From 55-13 sp037190145 (GTDB lineage: Bacteria; Armatimonadota; Fimbriimonadia; Fimbriimonadales; Fimbriimonadaceae), in the NCBI GenBank assembly GCA_037190145.1, contig JBBCJU010000013.1, forward strand, positions 69,674 through 133,673: a stretch of DNA of 64,000 nt, written 5' to 3'. The notes under the pieces were generated by a model. It was not told the origin of the DNA. It worked only from the letters and a program-made list of their open reading frames with translations, and did not search any database. The position numbers were made by a program, and so were the translations under genes. Below, piece after piece: positions 61,417 to 64,000 of the stretch (positions within the stretch are counted from its first letter, which is position 1; each line of letters opens with the position of its first letter).

Positions 61417-62847
61417 CTACAAAACTTCCAGTAACCAATATACCTGTGTGACTAATCCATTGCTAGAAAGGTGAAACCCTTCTCTTTCCGCCACCATCTC
61501 GATGAGTTTCTGGCACCACTTTGCTCCATCAGCGGATTGACTTGTCCATTGCAATTCAACTTCTTTGCACCCACTTTGCCGTGCCAGAGAATCTAAGTCC
61601 TTAACGAAACCCTCAAGACTTCGATTACTTCGAACGCGCTGAATCCATTGAATTGCCATAGTGTATAGCCGCCCGGTGATCCATGTTGCCCTAGTTACTC
61701 CGTAACCAGACATCATGAAGCTCATTGACATGCTTACACTCTGACCTCCTACTCCACCTTCTCCTTCACGTCCCGTGAAGTCTCGAAATCCGACTGGATC
61801 ATTGTAAGTGTAGATAAACCAGTTGACTCCATCTAGAGCCTTGTCCTGACTTAAGAATCTCCCAGAAGTCGGTTCGTAATACCGAGAACGCATGTAGTTA
61901 AGCCCCGATTCGTCATCATCTACATGCCCTAGGTTTGCCACATACCGACCCTTGGGATCACCCGTGGTATTGCCACTACGGATCACACCCCAAGCATCAT
62001 AGGTCCTTTGGTCGTTGACTGTGAAACTTGAACCACTCGTTGCCAATGTCGCGACCATGTTGCCGTGCCCGTCATACAGGGGATAGCCGACTGCTGTTGA
62101 GCCGCCAACGCGTTCAATGCGGTCAATACCTCTGGCTCCCAAAGTGTTTCTGGTGACAACGGTAGAAGAAGAGCCTACTTCTGCAGTCTCCACTGGCATT
62201 TGTCCATCGTAGTAAAACCTGTCAGTCTGTGTCGCTCCAATCTTTTTGGTTCGCATCCCATCTGCCCGGTACTGGTAGACGGTCGTTCCAGTGGCATTGG
62301 TGAAGCTGGTCATCCGGTTCAGAGCATCCCAAGCGTAAGTGACCGTGGAGCCCTTGGTCAGGGTGTTGCCCAGGATGTCGTAGGTTCTGGAAACTCCGCC
62401 AATCGTAGTGGCTCGGTTCAGGTTGTCTACAACGCTGGCATCGTTGCGGTTACCTGCCGCATCATAGCTCCAACTTGGAGTTTCGTTGGCTAGTCCATCG
62501 TTGTAATCTGCGCTGGTCAGATAGTCCAAATCGGCATCATAGCCGTAGTATTCCGTTCGGTCCAACGCCCAAGAGCCGGAGTTGTTCACACTGACGGCCG
62601 TTGATAGCTTCCAGGTTGCGGCTGGAGTGGTAGGCCATAGATTACGGCTGGCGCACCCGGAGGCAAAAAATGAGAGGAAACTATGCGTAATAATGGAAGT
62701 CTCCTGCAGGGAGCTGCAAACTTTCTGGGCTGCTCCGTGGCTATTGAAGCCATCAAGAGTGAATGTAGTTGCGAGTAGAGGAAAATGAAAAATGGGTGCA
62801 CGACTACTGTTTGGATTCAATGCTTTGCTCGGACTCGTTGCCGCCAT
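61417..62847 (-). CDS. Truncated RHS-repeat protein with core domain and variable C-terminal tip
   Basis: The open frame has 476 codons, but only about residue 77 onward (from 62619) is RHS: YD-type repeats (SYDAAGNRND, TYDILGNTLTKG, YAWDALNRMTSF, DGMRTKKIG), then the RHS core (GLNYMRSRYYEPTSGRFLSQ, FIYTYNDPVGFRDFTG). After residue 359 the sequence switches to a 117-residue tip with no recognised toxin domain (CKEVELQWTSQS, KWCQKLIEMVAE). The first 76 codons lie over the 59-bp repeat and plus-strand genes and are not RHS, so the 5' end is lost. This is a 3' fragment or silent cassette, not a full RHS gene. Confidence 0.8.
   Translation of the reverse strand: MAATSPSKALNPNSSRAPIFHFPLLATTFTLDGFNSHGAAQKVCSSLQETSIITHSFLSFFASGCASRNLWPTTPAATWKLSTAVSVNNSGSWALDRTEYYGYDADLDYLTSADYNDGLANETPSWSYDAAGNRNDASVVDNLNRATTIGGVSRTYDILGNTLTKGSTVTYAWDALNRMTSFTNATGTTVYQYRADGMRTKKIGATQTDRFYYDGQMPVETAEVGSSSTVVTRNTLGARGIDRIERVGGSTAVGYPLYDGHGNMVATLATSGSSFTVNDQRTYDAWGVIRSGNTTGDPKGRYVANLGHVDDDESGLNYMRSRYYEPTSGRFLSQDKALDGVNWFIYTYNDPVGFRDFTGREGEGGVGGQSVSMSMSFMMSGYGVTRATWITGRLYTMAIQWIQRVRSNRSLEGFVKDLDSLARQSGCKEVELQWTSQSADGAKWCQKLIEMVAEREGFHLSSNGLVTQVYWLLEVL
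62607..62665. repeat. 58-59 bp inverted-end module, copy B
   Basis: Differs from copy C at few positions; its left end is degenerate (GCTTCCAG), its right end intact (CCGGAGGC). It lies exactly where the RHS homology of the gene at 61417 begins. Confidence 0.7.
62683..62778 (+). CDS. Possible small protein (31 residues)
   Basis: ATG 62683 is preceded by TGAGAGGAAACT, a good ribosome site, and encodes MRNNGSLLQGAANFLGCSVA followed by IEAIKSECSCE and TAG. A similar TAGAGGAAAA site precedes the next gene 14 bp later. The peptide has three cysteines and no recognised family. It could be a real small protein or a chance frame. Confidence 0.45.
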   Translation: MRNNGSLLQGAANFLGCSVAIEAIKSECSCE

Positions 62848-63148
62848 ACGATCGCTACTCGATAGCGACTCTGTGGCAGCATGGCGCCAAAGCGATCCAA
62901 TCTTTGGTTCGGCTGCATTGCCACTTAATGTGGCAATGCAAACGTTAGTGGCAATTGGCTACACCTATGCGGCAATTTCTGCAGACACCTTCAGCTCTGA
63001 ATTGCGATGGCGCATAGCGGCTTTTATTGCCCTTCACTTTCTTGTGGTTGCAACCACTGGCCGCGGGTTCTGGATCCTGCCTTCGGTCTTGGCCATCGTC
63101 TTTTATCTATCCGTTCGACAGAATGATGATTTAGAAAACGAGCTCTAA
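62792..63148 (+). CDS. Small multi-pass membrane protein
   Basis: 118 residues with about four hydrophobic segments (LLFGFNALLGLVAAI, LNVAMQTLVAIGYTYAAI, IAAFIALHFLVVATTG, FWILPSVLAIVFYL). Start ATG 62792 follows an AGAGGAAAA ribosome site at longer spacing. It runs opposite to the 5' end of the RHS frame, which argues that the RHS gene is truncated there. Followed by a strong hairpin. Confidence 0.65.
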   Translation: MGARLLFGFNALLGLVAAIRSLLDSDSVAAWRQSDPIFGSAALPLNVAMQTLVAIGYTYAAISADTFSSELRWRIAAFIALHFLVVATTGRGFWILPSVLAIVFYLSVRQNDDLENEL

Positions 63149-63195
63149 AAGGATCAAAAGTCGGTAAGCCACAGCGCTTCCTGGTCATCACTCAA

Positions 63196-63223
63196 CAGCG
63201 AGATTCGGTTTCGAATCTCGCTG
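63196..63223 (+). terminator. Hairpin after the membrane protein gene
   Basis: CAGCGAGATTCG and CGAATCTCGCTG form a perfect 12-bp stem with loop GTTT, 47 bp after the stop. It lacks a T-run, so termination is probable rather than certain. Confidence 0.6.
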
Positions 63224-63887
63224 CTTCAATTAGCTAGAGAGTTCCGATATCTGCCGGAACGCAGAGCCGGCTGAGTGGTTCTGGTCCGGTAATAGGTGTG
63301 CGATCAATACCTATTAGCTCTACCACCTACATTGCCAATAGTTGGTGTCCAGTTTCGACGACTTGATGCCACATGGTGAGGCGATCGCCTGGACAAATGA
63401 CGGATTCACTCAGCCCTCAAAAAGTTTGACCCTCCCAGTGACCGGTCCCCTTTTGGTGACCAGTTTAGTTCTGTAGGATTGTCTCCTTAGAATGTGTAGC
63501 AAGTCCTTGTTTGAGGCTTGAGGTAGAAACATATATAAGTGGCAACAAGTCAAAGTTAGAGCCCACTCATTGGGCACAAACCTGTGTGCTGAAATCCCAA
63601 AAAGTGCTGTACCAGCAAAGAGGCTAGCTCCATAGCCTCCGGGTTGTGGTTGGAGTGGTGGACCATAGATTACGGTTGGCGCACCCGGAGGCAGACATGC
63701 ATAACCACAACGGCAAAATATTATGTTGGAGTTGCTCTTGAATCGCAAAAGGCTGCCCTTACTGCGCTAAAGCCTCTGAGGGAAACCGATCGGTCTTTGG
63801 GATTGATCAACACCAAGATCAACACCAAGCCTGCCTCTAAAACAAAAAAGACCACCTCAAAGCGGTCCGTTTTAAGTTCTGCCCGTT
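63224..63887. other. Gene-poor stretch before an IS element
   Basis: Open frames here (63410-63748 minus, 63644-63898 plus) run through repeat copy C and carry no recognisable domain. The plus frame ends with a Lys/Thr-rich segment (ASKTKKTTSKRSVLSS) that could be the tail of a destroyed gene. A 12-bp tandem repeat GATCAACACCAA x2 lies at 63805-63828, and a weak hairpin with A/T flanks at about 63843-63873. Confidence 0.5.
63635..63693. repeat. 58-59 bp inverted-end module, copy C
   Basis: Begins GCCTCCGG and ends CCGGAGGCA. It is the best-preserved copy, 59 bp, nearly identical to copy B in its central CCATAGATTACGG segment. Unlike A and B it has no RHS sequence beside it. Confidence 0.7.
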
Positions 63888-63930
63888 CTGACAGATAGGT
63901 AACAGATTGTTCCTGACACATAGGTTACAC
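63888..63930 (+). mobile_element. Left end of an IS481-type insertion sequence
   Basis: Two 17-bp near-repeats (CTGACAGATAGGTAACA at 63888 and CTGACACATAGGTTACA at 63913, two mismatches) are spaced 25 bp apart just upstream of the transposase start. This resembles the terminal transposase-binding region of IS481-family elements. The right end lies outside the window. Confidence 0.65.
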
Positions 63931-63952
63931 ATCCTCTATGTAGGAGGATATC

Positions 63953-64000
63953 GTGCCTTGGAAGGAGTATTCTGTGATGGAAGAGCGTATGCGTTTCGTC
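63953..64000 (+). CDS. IS481-family transposase, N-terminal fragment at window edge
   Basis: GTG 63953 follows a strong TAGGAGGATATC ribosome site. The 16 codons read MPWKEYSVMEERMRFV, the characteristic N-terminus of IS481-type DDE transposases (usually MPWKE...SxREEFV). The rest, including the helix-turn-helix and rve core, is beyond the window. Confidence 0.8.
   Translation, partial: MPWKEYSVMEERMRFV

Noticed and set aside
63410..63748. 112-codon minus-strand gene
   Set aside because: Its N-terminal part is repeat copy C, the rest shows no domain or ribosome site.

Overview
The window looks like chromosome of a diderm bacterium, most plausibly an Armatimonadota (Fimbriimonadia-like) organism. 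This is inferred from gene content, not from a database match. An outer membrane is suggested by a heptose kinase, lgt, TolC and a lipoprotein. Several families common in that phylum and in planctomycete-like lineages also occur: two prepilin/H-X9-DG proteins, CopperAO-N-like and WD40/TolB-like secreted proteins, a Gfo/Idh protein with a Tat signal, and a SARP-like regulator with a helical-repeat tail. No rRNA or CRISPR array is visible. One tRNA, tRNA-Pro(CGG), is present.

Layout. 1-5.2 kb: truncated secreted DNRLRE-like protein, sarcosine-oxidase-like flavoprotein, Lys/Ala-rich basic protein, a DUF433/DUF5615 toxin-antitoxin pair, rfaE1-lgt, and divergent argB. 5.2-9.0 kb: glcD-glcE-glcF, the three-subunit glycolate oxidase. 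It is interrupted between glcE and glcF by about 310 bp of palindromic repeats with a G-quadruplex motif. 9.1-18.5 kb: mpg, a holin-like membrane protein, yvcK, gmk, coaBC, comEA-like, ppx/gppA, a rtcA-like gene that appears to lack its catalytic histidine, a Cys-rich two-CW-like membrane protein, and efp. 18.8-21.8 kb: a tight five-gene operon of pseudopilin, MauE-like redox membrane protein, eight-cysteine secreted peptide, secreted protein with a C-terminal anchor, and C39-like cysteine peptidase. This is the best candidate here for an undescribed system. 21.8-34.5 kb: MshEN-MinD fusion, two phosphofructokinases, CBS-DUF1385 fusion, secG, prmC-def-fmt-TolB-like, WD40 protein, orphan CoA-transferase subunit B, serine hydrolase, degenerate Fic/Doc-like protein and the tRNA. 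34.6-39.3 kb: TolC, HlyD-type adaptor, FtsX/MacB-type permease (no ATPase) and yraN. 39.3-53.6 kb: GH31 glucosidase, ribE, soluble globin-coupled chemoreceptor, gyrB, sugar nucleotidylyltransferase, lipoprotein, DCC protein, argH, DUF899, tandem GNAT, PIG-L and GDPD. 53.6-58.2 kb: second prepilin, Gfo/Idh, SARP-like regulator and a secreted CopperAO-N-like protein.

58.2-64 kb is accessory DNA. A truncated RHS core with a variable C-terminal tip is followed by a small immunity-like gene. Next come a second RHS fragment with a displaced orphan tip, a formylglycine-enzyme-like gene and two small membrane proteins, then a third RHS fragment. This is the layout of a polymorphic-toxin locus carrying orphan cassettes. 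A 58-59 bp module with inverted ends occurs three times. The window ends inside the left end of an IS481-type insertion sequence. Most other genes are ordinary housekeeping functions in short co-directional groups, many with 1-4 nt stop/start overlaps implying translational coupling.
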